In this document: piece after piece, positions 40,687-48,324 of the stretch
Layout of the letters: every line of letters starts with the position of its first letter
How positions within the stretch are numbered: position 1 is the stretch's first letter
Assembly: GCF_029961025.1 (NCBI RefSeq)
Contig: NZ_JASBVP010000007.1
Span: 124,001-188,000, forward strand
Reading direction: 5' to 3'
Length of the DNA: 64,000 nt
Origin: Mycobacterium sp.
GTDB taxonomy: Bacteria; Actinomycetota; Actinomycetes; Mycobacteriales; Mycobacteriaceae
Notes under the pieces: generated by a model
The model's database searches: none
Told to the model about the DNA's origin: nothing
The model's input: only the letters and a program-made list of their open reading frames with translations
Translations under genes and position numbers: made by a program

Positions 40687-42024
40687 TCAACGACGCATCC
40701 AGCTATGGAATCGACCGTGCGGGTCATAGGCCGATCGCACTTCGTCCAGGCGCGCCATGTTCGCGTCGGTGATGAACTTTGCCGGCCGCCGAGCGAGGTT
40801 CTCGTCGGCGAGCGCGATGCCGGTGGCGAGGTGCGACATCGCCGCCATGTTGGAACCGGCCCAGTTGCGGTAGCGTTCGTCGTCGGCAGGATGCTGCCAG
40901 ACGGTGTAGAGCGCCAGGTAGATCTCGTCCTCCAATCCGTACACCGCGTCCGCTCGGTCCGGGGAGGGCTTCCATCCGGCGAAAAGGAAATGCGAGGGGT
41001 GCGGCGGCATCGTTTCGATGATTTTGCGGATGCCGGGCAGTAGTTCTTCGGCGGAAGCCGAGGTGAACATGTTGTCGGCGATATACCGGTAGCCCTGCGG
41101 ATAGTTGCCCGAGGTTGCCGTATACCAACCGGCCAAGGTTGTCGGCGCGTAGGGAAGACTGATGATCGCCTGATCGGCGACCGGGCAGGTGCCCAGCAGC
41201 GCAAGGGCTTTCGCCGCCTGCTCTTCGGACTCGGCGAAGACCGGCGACGCGACGGCGACGCCGGGCTGGTCGAGCCCGGCCGCCGGAAAGCTGCGTGACG
41301 CAAGGATTTGCAGTTCGACCCGGTCGTCGACCTCGGGACTGATGGAGCGTCCCCAGGCATACACCTCCTCGGCGACGTCGATCGGGTACAGGTACAGACA
41401 GGTGCCCCAGACCGCCGGGCGCCGGTGCAGCCGCAGGGTGAACGAGGTGACCACCCCGAAGAAGCCCGGCCCCGCGCCGCGGGCGGCCCAATACAGATCG
41501 GGATGGTTGTCGGCGTCGCAGTAGATCGTCTCGCCGTCGGCGGTGATGACCTGCAGCCCGAGTACGCTCTCGCACGCCGGCCCGACCACCTTGCTGTTCC
41601 AGCCATAGCCGCCCTGCAAAAGGTAGCCGCCGAGACAGATGCCTGAGCAATGGCCGGCAGGAAAGAACAGGCCTTGGGCGTCCAATTCGGCCGCAAAGAC
41701 GCTGGCGACCTTTCCGGGCCCGACGCGCGCGGTCATCCGGTCTGTGTCGACGGCGCAGTGATCGAGGCGGCTGACATCGAGCAACATGCCGCCGTCGCGC
41801 AGGTGGCTGGCCGTCCAGCTGTGTCCACCGGAACGCACGCCGACTTGCAGGCCGTGCGCGCAGGCATAGCGGATCGCGGCGACAACGTCCCCGACATCAC
41901 CCGCTTGCACAATCACATCGGGGAAGCGTTCGGGTAGCAGACCGTTCCACACCGTCTGGCGGCGAGCGGCTTCGTATCCGTGCGCGCCTCGAAAGAAGGT
42001 TTGTTCGCCAGGAAGTGAAACCAC
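40687..42024 (-). CDS. berberine-bridge-type FAD-linked oxidase
   Basis: 445 residues of the FAD-binding type 4 (PCMH/VAO fold) plus BBE C-terminal domain. Residues for double covalent FAD attachment are present: His68 in RSGGHSW and Cys126 in GHCSGICLGGYLLQGGYGW. The C-terminal BBE segment appears as RYRNWAGSNMAAMSHL. Such enzymes oxidise alcohols or amines or make C-C bonds in natural-product pathways, using O2. It is downstream of the flavin monooxygenase on the minus strand (33-base gap) and so belongs to the minus arm of the SigL-promoter cluster. No signal peptide, so intracellular. Confidence 0.93.
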   Translation of the reverse strand: MVSLPGEQTFFRGAHGYEAARRQTVWNGLLPERFPDVIVQAGDVGDVVAAIRYACAHGLQVGVRSGGHSWTASHLRDGGMLLDVSRLDHCAVDTDRMTARVGPGKVASVFAAELDAQGLFFPAGHCSGICLGGYLLQGGYGWNSKVVGPACESVLGLQVITADGETIYCDADNHPDLYWAARGAGPGFFGVVTSFTLRLHRRPAVWGTCLYLYPIDVAEEVYAWGRSISPEVDDRVELQILASRSFPAAGLDQPGVAVASPVFAESEEQAAKALALLGTCPVADQAIISLPYAPTTLAGWYTATSGNYPQGYRYIADNMFTSASAEELLPGIRKIIETMPPHPSHFLFAGWKPSPDRADAVYGLEDEIYLALYTVWQHPADDERYRNWAGSNMAAMSHLATGIALADENLARRPAKFITDANMARLDEVRSAYDPHGRFHSWMRR

Positions 42025-42057
42025 TGAGCTCCTTTGACTTTCGTACGGCGGTACCGG

Positions 42058-43248
42058 TTAAGGCGATGCCGTTACCGACCGCTCGGATGGGGCGGGAAGG
42101 GCGGATGCCAGGTAGGTTGCGATTTCGCGGGCTAAGGGTGTGGCGTGGCGGCGGATCGCTCGCAGTGGTCCATTGGGCGGGATGCCGTATCCAATCGCGA
42201 ACATCCCGTCGCCGAGATGCGAGGCGAAGCCGCCGCGCGGGTTGCCGTTCTCGTCGAGGACGCCGAGATGCCCGACCAGGCCGTCGAGATCGGTGCGAAA
42301 GCCGGTGGCGGCGATGATCACCTGCGGCGCGACCGATGTGCCGCCGGCGAGGACGACGCGCCCGGATTCGACCGCCGCCACCGCAGCGACCACCTCGATG
42401 CGCCCGGCCCGTACCAGGGGCACCAGCTCGTCGGCCAGGGTGGGGATGCGGCCTTTCTGTTCCACTGTTGCTTTCAGTCCGAGTGGCGGCTGCTGAAAGC
42501 CGCAAGCCGACAGGTCACCCCACAACAGGCGGTTGAGGCGGGCGATGAGCGGATCGATCGTACCCGCCGGTACCCGCGCGAACAGCTCGAGGAAGATGTC
42601 CGACGGGAACGGCCCCATCGCGCGGCGCACCAGATGCGGCGGGGTGCGCACCGCGAGCCAGATCCGGCGTGCGCCGTCGTAAGCGAGCTGAACAGCGATG
42701 TCGGCGGCCGAATTGCCGGCGCCGACGACCAGGACGTCGCGGCCCCGGTAGGGCCAGGCGTTACGAAATTCGCCGGAGTGAACGAGCTCACCGTTAAAAC
42801 ACGCCAGGCCGGGCCAGGCAGGGATGATCGGTGTGTGGTACCTGCCGGTGGCGAGCACGACGACGCGTGCCCGGATTTCGCCCGAGGAGGTGTCCAGTAG
42901 CCAGGAGTTCGCCGCGCGCTCGATCCGGTTGACCTCGCACCCGAGCTGAACCGCGATGTCCTGCACTCGTACATAGCGGTCGAAATAGCGGACCATGTCC
43001 TCTTTGGTGGGCCAACGGCCGGCCGCGAGCGGGATTCGTTGTCCGGGAAGATGTGACAAGAATCCGCTGGTGTTGAGGCGAAAGTCGTCATAGCGGGTGC
43101 GCCACGACACCGCCGGCGTCGCAGCCCTCTCGATGACACGGGCCTTGATCCGGTGCCGATGCGCCAGCTGGCGTGCAACAGCCAGACCGGAAGGCCCCGC
43201 GCCGACGACAACGACGTCGGAGCGGCTTTGCCGGCCGCCTCGTGTCAT
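42058..43248 (-). CDS. flavin-containing monooxygenase
   Basis: 396 residues with two Rossmann motifs: FAD site VVVVGAGPSGLA near residue 14 and NADPH site VLVVGAGNSAAD near residue 170. The FMO fingerprint FxGxxxHxxxF is present as FNGELVHSGEF between them, and the second-site ATGFRTD motif is near residue 320. Class B FMOs oxygenate N, S or ketone substrates. GTGAG precedes ATG 43248, and the start is coupled (ATGA) to a 28-codon ORF upstream. First enzyme of the minus-strand arm. Confidence 0.93.
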   Translation of the reverse strand: MTRGGRQSRSDVVVVGAGPSGLAVARQLAHRHRIKARVIERAATPAVSWRTRYDDFRLNTSGFLSHLPGQRIPLAAGRWPTKEDMVRYFDRYVRVQDIAVQLGCEVNRIERAANSWLLDTSSGEIRARVVVLATGRYHTPIIPAWPGLACFNGELVHSGEFRNAWPYRGRDVLVVGAGNSAADIAVQLAYDGARRIWLAVRTPPHLVRRAMGPFPSDIFLELFARVPAGTIDPLIARLNRLLWGDLSACGFQQPPLGLKATVEQKGRIPTLADELVPLVRAGRIEVVAAVAAVESGRVVLAGGTSVAPQVIIAATGFRTDLDGLVGHLGVLDENGNPRGGFASHLGDGMFAIGYGIPPNGPLRAIRRHATPLAREIATYLASALPAPSERSVTASP

Positions 43249-43331
43249 CTCACCGTCGCCCAGCGTTTTACGCGTCCCCGCTTTCGGGTCGGGCCGGTCG
43301 GAGACGAGCGATTACTGAGCAAAGGCGGCAT
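43245..43331 (-). CDS. 28-residue basic leader ORF coupled to the flavin monooxygenase
   Basis: ATG 43331 is preceded by GAGAGGAA, a good Shine-Dalgarno, and its stop overlaps the monooxygenase start by four bases (ATGA). The peptide is Arg/Lys-rich (TRKRGRVKRW). The predicted SigL-type transcription start (about 43351) is 20 bases upstream. It could be a small protein or simply a leader that couples translation. Confidence 0.45.
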   Translation of the reverse strand: MPPLLSNRSSPTGPTRKRGRVKRWATVR

Positions 43332-43357
43332 GAGTTCCTCTCCACGAATCCGCCGGT

Positions 43358-43385
43358 AACACGATCGAGGACCCCGCGTGGTTCA
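43358..43385 (-). promoter_or_regulatory. SigL-type promoter, minus arm
   Basis: On the minus strand TGAACC (43385-43380), 16-base spacer, CGTGTT (43363-43358). The -35 equals the SigL consensus and the -10 differs from CGTGTC in the last base. It drives the leader ORF, monooxygenase and BBE-type oxidase. Confidence 0.6.
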
Positions 43386-43406
43386 TCGGGGCCTCGGGTG
43401 CCGCGG

Positions 43407-43434
43407 TGAACTTCTCGTCGACGTCTGCCGTGTC
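43407..43434 (+). promoter_or_regulatory. SigL-type promoter, plus arm
   Basis: TGAACT (43407-43412), 16-base spacer, CGTGTC (43429-43434), identical in hexamers and spacing to the two sigma-gene promoters at 36082 and 38341. Start near 43441, then GGAGG (43443-43447) and ATG 43453. This is the strongest link between SigL and the cluster. Confidence 0.75.
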
Positions 43435-43452
43435 AGCACCTGGAGGTTGGAG

Positions 43453-43569
43453 ATGAGTCCGTTGGTGGTGGTCATTTTTTCGGCTGCGGCGCCGTTCGCC
43501 GGATTTGGCCTGCTGAAGCTGCAAGCGCGACTTGAGCTATGGGCTTATGAACGGCACGCAGGAGACTAG
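43453..43569 (+). CDS. 38-residue single-span membrane protein, first gene of the plus arm
   Basis: ATG 43453 with GGAGGTTGG upstream. One hydrophobic helix (PLVVVIFSAAAPFAGFGLL), then the tail LQARLELWAYERHAGD. Same length and tail pattern (LQxxLExxxYERHxxD) as the product at 27065. An open frame exists upstream to 43378 but would cross the promoter. It sits 13 bases before the FAD monooxygenase. Function unknown; possibly a membrane anchor or regulator of the pathway. Confidence 0.7.
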   Translation: MSPLVVVIFSAAAPFAGFGLLKLQARLELWAYERHAGD

Positions 43570-43582
43570 GTGAGGTGCCGAT

Positions 43583-44791
43583 TTGAGGCTTCGGATCCTG
43601 GTTGTCGGCGCCGGCGTGGGCGGCATTTCCGTTGCTCGGGGACTCCTGCGCGACGGGCATGACGTCACCGTCTTCGAACGGCGGCCGGATACGGCTCCGG
43701 GTGGCGGTGCCGTCACCATCTGGCCCAATGGCGCGACGGTTTTGGGTCAGCTGGGTGTGGATATGGACGGGGCGGGGCAACCGCTGTCCGGTGTTCGGGT
43801 CGTGACAGCCACCGGTCGCCCGATCACCACCGTGGACCTGGCCGCGCTCGGGGCCCGGCTGGGCGCGCCCGTTCGGATGGTCCCTCGTCGAATCCTGCTG
43901 GAACGGCTGTTGGAAGGCTTTCCGGGCGAGCGCATCCGGTGCAACTCTCGCGCGGTCGCGGCGGTCAATACGCGCAACGGGGTGCGAGTCGAGTTCCAGG
44001 ACGGCCGCGCGGCGGAAGGAGACGTGTTGATCGGCGCGGACGGCCTGCACTCGATGGTTCGAGATCTCGTCGGCGCGCACCCTGCGAAGCCCACCGGCTG
44101 GTGCAGCTGGCAGGGACTGGCCACCCTTCCGGACGGCTGCGCCAAACACGTCGCCTTGATGGCTATCGGCCGGCACGGAAACCTCGGCCTGTGGCCGGCC
44201 GGCGGCCGCGAGCTGCAGTGGTGGTTCGACCTGCGATGGTCACCGGACTTCATCAGGCCGGCGCGTCCGATCGACATGATCCGGTCGCATTTCACCGGAT
44301 GGTCCGACGCGGTGGATCGAGTGCTCGCGACATTGACCGACGGCGATCTGGCGCGGTCGCCGTTCCCGCATTTTCGGCATCCGATTCCGCGCACCGGCGC
44401 AGGCGCGATGACGTTGCTCGGCGACGCCGCGCACACGATGCCGCCCACCCTCGCGCAGGGGACCAATCAGGCGCTGCTCGACACGATGGTGTTGTGCAAG
44501 GCGCTGGCGGATTTCCGGAATGCAATGAACGCCGGCACCGCCGATCTGCCGGGCGCGTTGCGCTGGTACGAGAAGACGAGGCGGCGCCGGGTGCAGGCGG
44601 TGTCCTGGGTGACCACGCTGCAGGTATCCCGCCCGGAGTCGGTGCTCCGGCCCGCGGCGGTGATTCCGGACCGGGTCATGACCCTGGCGCTTGCGACGTT
44701 TCTGGGTTCGGTAAGTCACCGGCGGCTGTCCGCGGAGGTCAGCCGGGACCTCGCGGGCGCGACGGCCATCCCGGTCGGTCAGCCGCGATGA
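43583..44791 (+). CDS. FAD-dependent aromatic-type monooxygenase
   Basis: 402 residues from TTG 43583, the only suitable start before the FAD motif. Group A flavoprotein hydroxylase of the PHBH fold: ILVVGAGVGGISVARGL at the N-terminus, the dual FAD/NADPH motif GADGLHSMVRD near residue 152, and GDAAHTMPPTLAQGTNQALLD near residue 275. Such enzymes hydroxylate aromatic or quinone-like substrates. ATGA overlap with the O-methyltransferase gene. Together they suggest hydroxylation and then methylation of the same scaffold. Confidence 0.93.
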   Translation: MRLRILVVGAGVGGISVARGLLRDGHDVTVFERRPDTAPGGGAVTIWPNGATVLGQLGVDMDGAGQPLSGVRVVTATGRPITTVDLAALGARLGAPVRMVPRRILLERLLEGFPGERIRCNSRAVAAVNTRNGVRVEFQDGRAAEGDVLIGADGLHSMVRDLVGAHPAKPTGWCSWQGLATLPDGCAKHVALMAIGRHGNLGLWPAGGRELQWWFDLRWSPDFIRPARPIDMIRSHFTGWSDAVDRVLATLTDGDLARSPFPHFRHPIPRTGAGAMTLLGDAAHTMPPTLAQGTNQALLDTMVLCKALADFRNAMNAGTADLPGALRWYEKTRRRRVQAVSWVTTLQVSRPESVLRPAAVIPDRVMTLALATFLGSVSHRRLSAEVSRDLAGATAIPVGQPR

Positions 44792-45897
44792 CCACGTCGC
44801 GGGTGCCGCCGGCCACCCTGGCCCGCGTTGTCGAGTGGACGCGCCATCACCTGTATCGGCTTCATCAACGGCTGACACCCGCGCCGGCAGCGATGATGGA
44901 GATGATTACCGCCGCCTGGATGTCGCAGGCGATCACCGCGGCGGCCGAACTCGGTGTGGCCGATGCCCTCGCCGACGGGCCGCTGCCGATCGACGAGTTG
45001 GCGGCCCGGGTGGGGGCGGACGCCGACGCGCTGCGGCGGCTGCTGCGGGCGTTGATCGGCCGGGGCATCTTCCGTCATCGCCGAGACGGCCGTTATGAGC
45101 TGAATTCCCTCGGCGCAACGCTACGCTCAAACGCGCCGGTGTCGATGACGTCGGCGGCCCGATTTTACGGGTCGGCCGAGCAGCGGGAACGCTGGACCCT
45201 GTTTGCACATTCGGTCCGGACCGGGGATTCGGTTGTCCCGCAACTGCGCGGTAAGGAGAGCTTCGACTACTTCGCCGAGCAGCCCGAGCTTGCCGAACTG
45301 TTCAACCAGACCATGACCGCTATTTCGGAGCTGACGACGGCACCGGTGGTCGCCGGTTACAACTTCAGCGCCTACCCGACGATCGTCGACGTCGGCGGCG
45401 GGCAGGGCCAACTGCTGGCGGCCATCCTGGCCGCGGCGCCGGCTTCCCGGGGCGTGCTGTATGACCTGCCGCGGGTGGTCGGGCGCGCCCCGAGGCTGCT
45501 GCGCGAGCACGGTGTGGCTGACCGGGTGCGCATCGTCGGGGGGTCGTTTTTCGACAGCGTTCCCGGCGGCGGTGACGCCTACATCCTCAAGAACATCATG
45601 CACGACTGGCCCGACGAGAAGGCGGTGCAGATCCTGCGTAATGTTCGCGCGGGCGCCGGATCCCGGGCCACGGTGCTGCTGGTTGAGCTGGTCATCCCCG
45701 GGCACGACCGTGACTTCCCGGGGAAATGGGCGGATCTGGAGATGCTGCTGAATTTGGGCTCCCGGGAACGCACCGCCGTTGAATACCGAAACCTGCTCCT
45801 CCGGGCGGGATTCCGGATGACACGGGTGGTGGCCACGGCATCACCTCTTAGCGTGGTAGAGGCCAGGGCGCTCGTTGGGGAATTTCCCGCGCCGTGA
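44788..45897 (+). CDS. SAM-dependent O-methyltransferase
   Basis: 369 residues from ATG 44788 (ATGA overlap). The open frame starts much earlier but that part is out-of-frame monooxygenase sequence. N-terminal winged-helix dimerisation domain (AAELGVADALADGPLPIDELAARVG) and C-terminal class I SAM domain: TIVDVGGGQGQLLAAIL near residue 193, then ILKNIMHDWPDEKAVQIL with the catalytic-base His typical of plant/polyketide O-methyltransferases. Closest in type to small-molecule O-methyltransferases of actinobacterial aromatic pathways. Its TGA stop forms part of the candidate promoter of the next gene. Confidence 0.93.
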   Translation: MTTSRVPPATLARVVEWTRHHLYRLHQRLTPAPAAMMEMITAAWMSQAITAAAELGVADALADGPLPIDELAARVGADADALRRLLRALIGRGIFRHRRDGRYELNSLGATLRSNAPVSMTSAARFYGSAEQRERWTLFAHSVRTGDSVVPQLRGKESFDYFAEQPELAELFNQTMTAISELTTAPVVAGYNFSAYPTIVDVGGGQGQLLAAILAAAPASRGVLYDLPRVVGRAPRLLREHGVADRVRIVGGSFFDSVPGGGDAYILKNIMHDWPDEKAVQILRNVRAGAGSRATVLLVELVIPGHDRDFPGKWADLEMLLNLGSRERTAVEYRNLLLRAGFRMTRVVATASPLSVVEARALVGEFPAP

Positions 45898-45922
45898 ACT
45901 CAAGTCGCCCGCGAGCCGTGTA
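45895..45922 (+). promoter_or_regulatory. candidate internal SigL-type promoter for the ThDP enzyme
   Basis: TGAACT (45895-45900), 16-base spacer, CGTGTA (45917-45922). The -35 and spacing match the other three plus-strand elements, with one mismatch in the -10. Start of transcription would fall at about 45929, the ATG of the next gene, giving a leaderless mRNA. Confidence 0.4.
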
Positions 45923-45928
45923 CAGGGC

Positions 45929-47671
45929 ATGCTCAGAAAGCACCGGGTGGTCGACCACGTCGTCGGGCACCTCGCGGGAATCGGCATCGAATACATCTTC
46001 GGTGTCGACGGCGCCAACATCGAAGATCTGTACGACGCAGCATATTTCTGGCCTGATATCACCGCGGTGCTGGCCAAGCACGAGTTCTCCGCGGCCACGA
46101 TGGCCGACGGCTACAGCCGCAGCGGCGCCGGCCTGGGTGTGGTGGCGGCGACCTCCGGCGGGGGCGCGCTGAACCTCGTTCCCGGTCTGGGGGAGTCGTT
46201 TGCCAGCCGGGTGCCGGTGTTGGCGCTGGTCGGCCAGCCCGCGACCACGATGGATGGCTGCGGCAGCTTTCAGGACACCAGCGGTCGCAACGGTTCGCTA
46301 AACGCCGAGGCACTGTTCTCCGCGGTGTCGGTATTCTGTCGGCGGGTGCTGATGCCCGCCGACATCGCCGCGTCAGTGTCGGCTGCCGTGGCGGCGGCGC
46401 GAACCGGCGGACCCGCGGTGTTACTGCTGCCGAAAGATATTCAACAGTCCGTCGTGGCGACCAACGGCTTCACCGCTGCTGGCGAGCGCCCGCGGGTTAT
46501 CGGTGACCCGCATCCGATCGTGCAAGCGCTGCGCCGGGTGACCGGACCGGTAACGATCATCGCCGGCGAGCAAGTCGCCCGCGATGACGCGCGGGCCGAA
46601 CTGGCATCGCTGCGGGCGGTGCTGCGTGCGCGGGTTGCGTGTGTCCCCGACGCCAAAGACGTCGCCGGTACACCGGGTTTGGGGCTATCGTCGGCACTCG
46701 GGGTCACCGGAGTCATGGGTCACCCCGGTGTGGCGGGGGCGGTGGCGGCCAGCGCGTTGTGCCTGCTGGTGGGCACCCGGTTGCCGGTGACCGCGCGCAC
46801 CGGTCTCGACGACGCGCTGGCGGCGGTGCGCACGATCTCGATCGGATCCGCGCCGCCCTACATTCCGTGCACCCACGTGCACACCGACGATCTGCGGACA
46901 TCGCTGCGGATGCTGACCGGCATGCTCACCGGGCCCGGGCGGCCAGCCGGGATTCGGGTGCCCGATATGGTGTCGAGCAGCGAGTTGAGTCCGCCGGTGT
47001 TCGATGGCGCCGGGGTGCGCTACCGCGACGCCATGGGCGTGCTCGATCGCGTCTTGCCCGACGGTGTCGACATTGTCGTCGACGCCGGCAACACCGGCGC
47101 GGCGGCCGTGCATTACCTGCCGGCGCGGCGCCGGGGCCGCTTCGTCGTCGCGCTGGGCATGGGCGGCATGGGCTACAGCTTCGGCGCCGGTATCGGGATG
47201 GCGTTCGCGCGCGCGAAACACCGGCCACCCGGCGGGCGCGTGGTGGTGATCGCGGGGGATGGCGCGTTTTTCATGCATGGCATGGAGGTGCACACCGCGG
47301 TGCAGTATCGGCTGCCGGTGACGTTCGTGTTGTTCAACAACAACGCCCACGCCATGTGCGTGACCCGCGAACAGCTGTTCTACGGCGGCCGGTACAGCTA
47401 CAACCGGTTCGGCCCGAGCCGACTGGGGGCCGGTTTGGCGGCGATGTTCCCGGGGCTGGCCTGCGTCGAGGTCACCGACCCCGACGGGTTGAGCGCGGCG
47501 ATGCGCACGGCCCTCGATCTCGACGGGCCGGCGGTGGTCAGCGTCGAATGCGCGGCCGACGAAATCCCGCCGTTTGCACCATTCCTCAACGGCCAGGTAG
47601 CCAACATTACTGCCAGACAACAGATCCCAACTAGTGAGGAGAACACAACCGATGTCGCTGCCAGCGCTTGA
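45929..47671 (+). CDS. thiamine-diphosphate-dependent enzyme, acetolactate synthase-like
   Basis: 580 residues with the three-domain layout of the POX/acetolactate synthase family. N-terminal PYR domain has the conserved glutamate in KHEFSAATMADGYSR. The middle domain runs about 190-330. The C-terminal PP domain has the ThDP/Mg motif IAGDGAFFMHGMEV ending in VLFNNNAHA. Likely decarboxylates a 2-oxo acid and transfers or ligates the aldehyde unit. It is not the housekeeping IlvB by context. ATG 45929 is preferred over 45875 because the earlier codons overlap the methyltransferase and the predicted promoter. Confidence 0.9.
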   Translation: MLRKHRVVDHVVGHLAGIGIEYIFGVDGANIEDLYDAAYFWPDITAVLAKHEFSAATMADGYSRSGAGLGVVAATSGGGALNLVPGLGESFASRVPVLALVGQPATTMDGCGSFQDTSGRNGSLNAEALFSAVSVFCRRVLMPADIAASVSAAVAAARTGGPAVLLLPKDIQQSVVATNGFTAAGERPRVIGDPHPIVQALRRVTGPVTIIAGEQVARDDARAELASLRAVLRARVACVPDAKDVAGTPGLGLSSALGVTGVMGHPGVAGAVAASALCLLVGTRLPVTARTGLDDALAAVRTISIGSAPPYIPCTHVHTDDLRTSLRMLTGMLTGPGRPAGIRVPDMVSSSELSPPVFDGAGVRYRDAMGVLDRVLPDGVDIVVDAGNTGAAAVHYLPARRRGRFVVALGMGGMGYSFGAGIGMAFARAKHRPPGGRVVVIAGDGAFFMHGMEVHTAVQYRLPVTFVLFNNNAHAMCVTREQLFYGGRYSYNRFGPSRLGAGLAAMFPGLACVEVTDPDGLSAAMRTALDLDGPAVVSVECAADEIPPFAPFLNGQVANITARQQIPTSEENTTDVAASA

Positions 47672-48317
47672 CGATATCATCGCCCATAGGCGCACCACCG
47701 AGCCGATCGAGGGACTGGTGCGAATCGAGACCTCACCGCTGGAGCAGACCGCCCCGGTCCTTATGGCCAAGTTGCGCTCGGTGTACCCGCACGACGAAGT
47801 CTTCGGCCAGTACTGCACGGTCAACGACTACATCGACTGCCCGCCCGGCGAGCTGTTCGAATACCTGGCCGACACCCGCAGCCTCGAGGAGTGGACCTAC
47901 ACCCTGCGCGGCTTCACCCCCACCGACGAGCCCGGACTTTGGGTGGCCTACGACCGGTTGCTCCCGGACACCAAGATCTACACCCGCACCGCGGCCAATG
48001 CCGAGGCCCGGACCGTCGACTACCACTGCGCCTGGGATCAGGGCAAACACCTGTGGATGATCTACCTGATGCGGGTGCTGGACGCGCAGGTGGTGCTCAA
48101 CCAGCCGGGTTCGGTTGTGCTGTGGACCAATTGCCGTCACCCGTTCTACGACGAGAACCCGTATCCCGAGGCTGCTCCCTCCGGGCGCACCGGCTGGGTC
48201 GGTGACTTCTGGGATCTGTTCGGCGCCGGCCATGCGCTGGAGCTGAACAATCTGAAGACGATCGCCGAGTACCGGCACCGCAACGGCCTGCCGATCACGC
48301 CGGCCTGGATGAGATGA
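47652..48317 (+). CDS. SRPBCC (START-like) family protein
   Basis: 221 residues from ATG 47652 with GAGGAG 12 bases upstream. It overlaps the ThDP enzyme by 20 bases. Pattern of a helix-grip lipid- or polyketide-binding fold: NDYIDCPPGELFEYLADTRSLEEWTYTLRG and later VDYHCAWDQGKHLWMIYLMRVL. Members act as cyclases/aromatases, ligand carriers or hydrolases. Within this operon a cyclase or substrate-binding role is plausible but inferred from context. Confidence 0.8.
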   Translation: MSLPALDDIIAHRRTTEPIEGLVRIETSPLEQTAPVLMAKLRSVYPHDEVFGQYCTVNDYIDCPPGELFEYLADTRSLEEWTYTLRGFTPTDEPGLWVAYDRLLPDTKIYTRTAANAEARTVDYHCAWDQGKHLWMIYLMRVLDAQVVLNQPGSVVLWTNCRHPFYDENPYPEAAPSGRTGWVGDFWDLFGAGHALELNNLKTIAEYRHRNGLPITPAWMR

Positions 48318-48324
48318 GGTCACC

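Noticed and set aside
43939..45897. 652-codon frame spanning monooxygenase and methyltransferase
   Set aside because: The first 283 codons are out-of-frame monooxygenase sequence. The methyltransferase starts at 44788.
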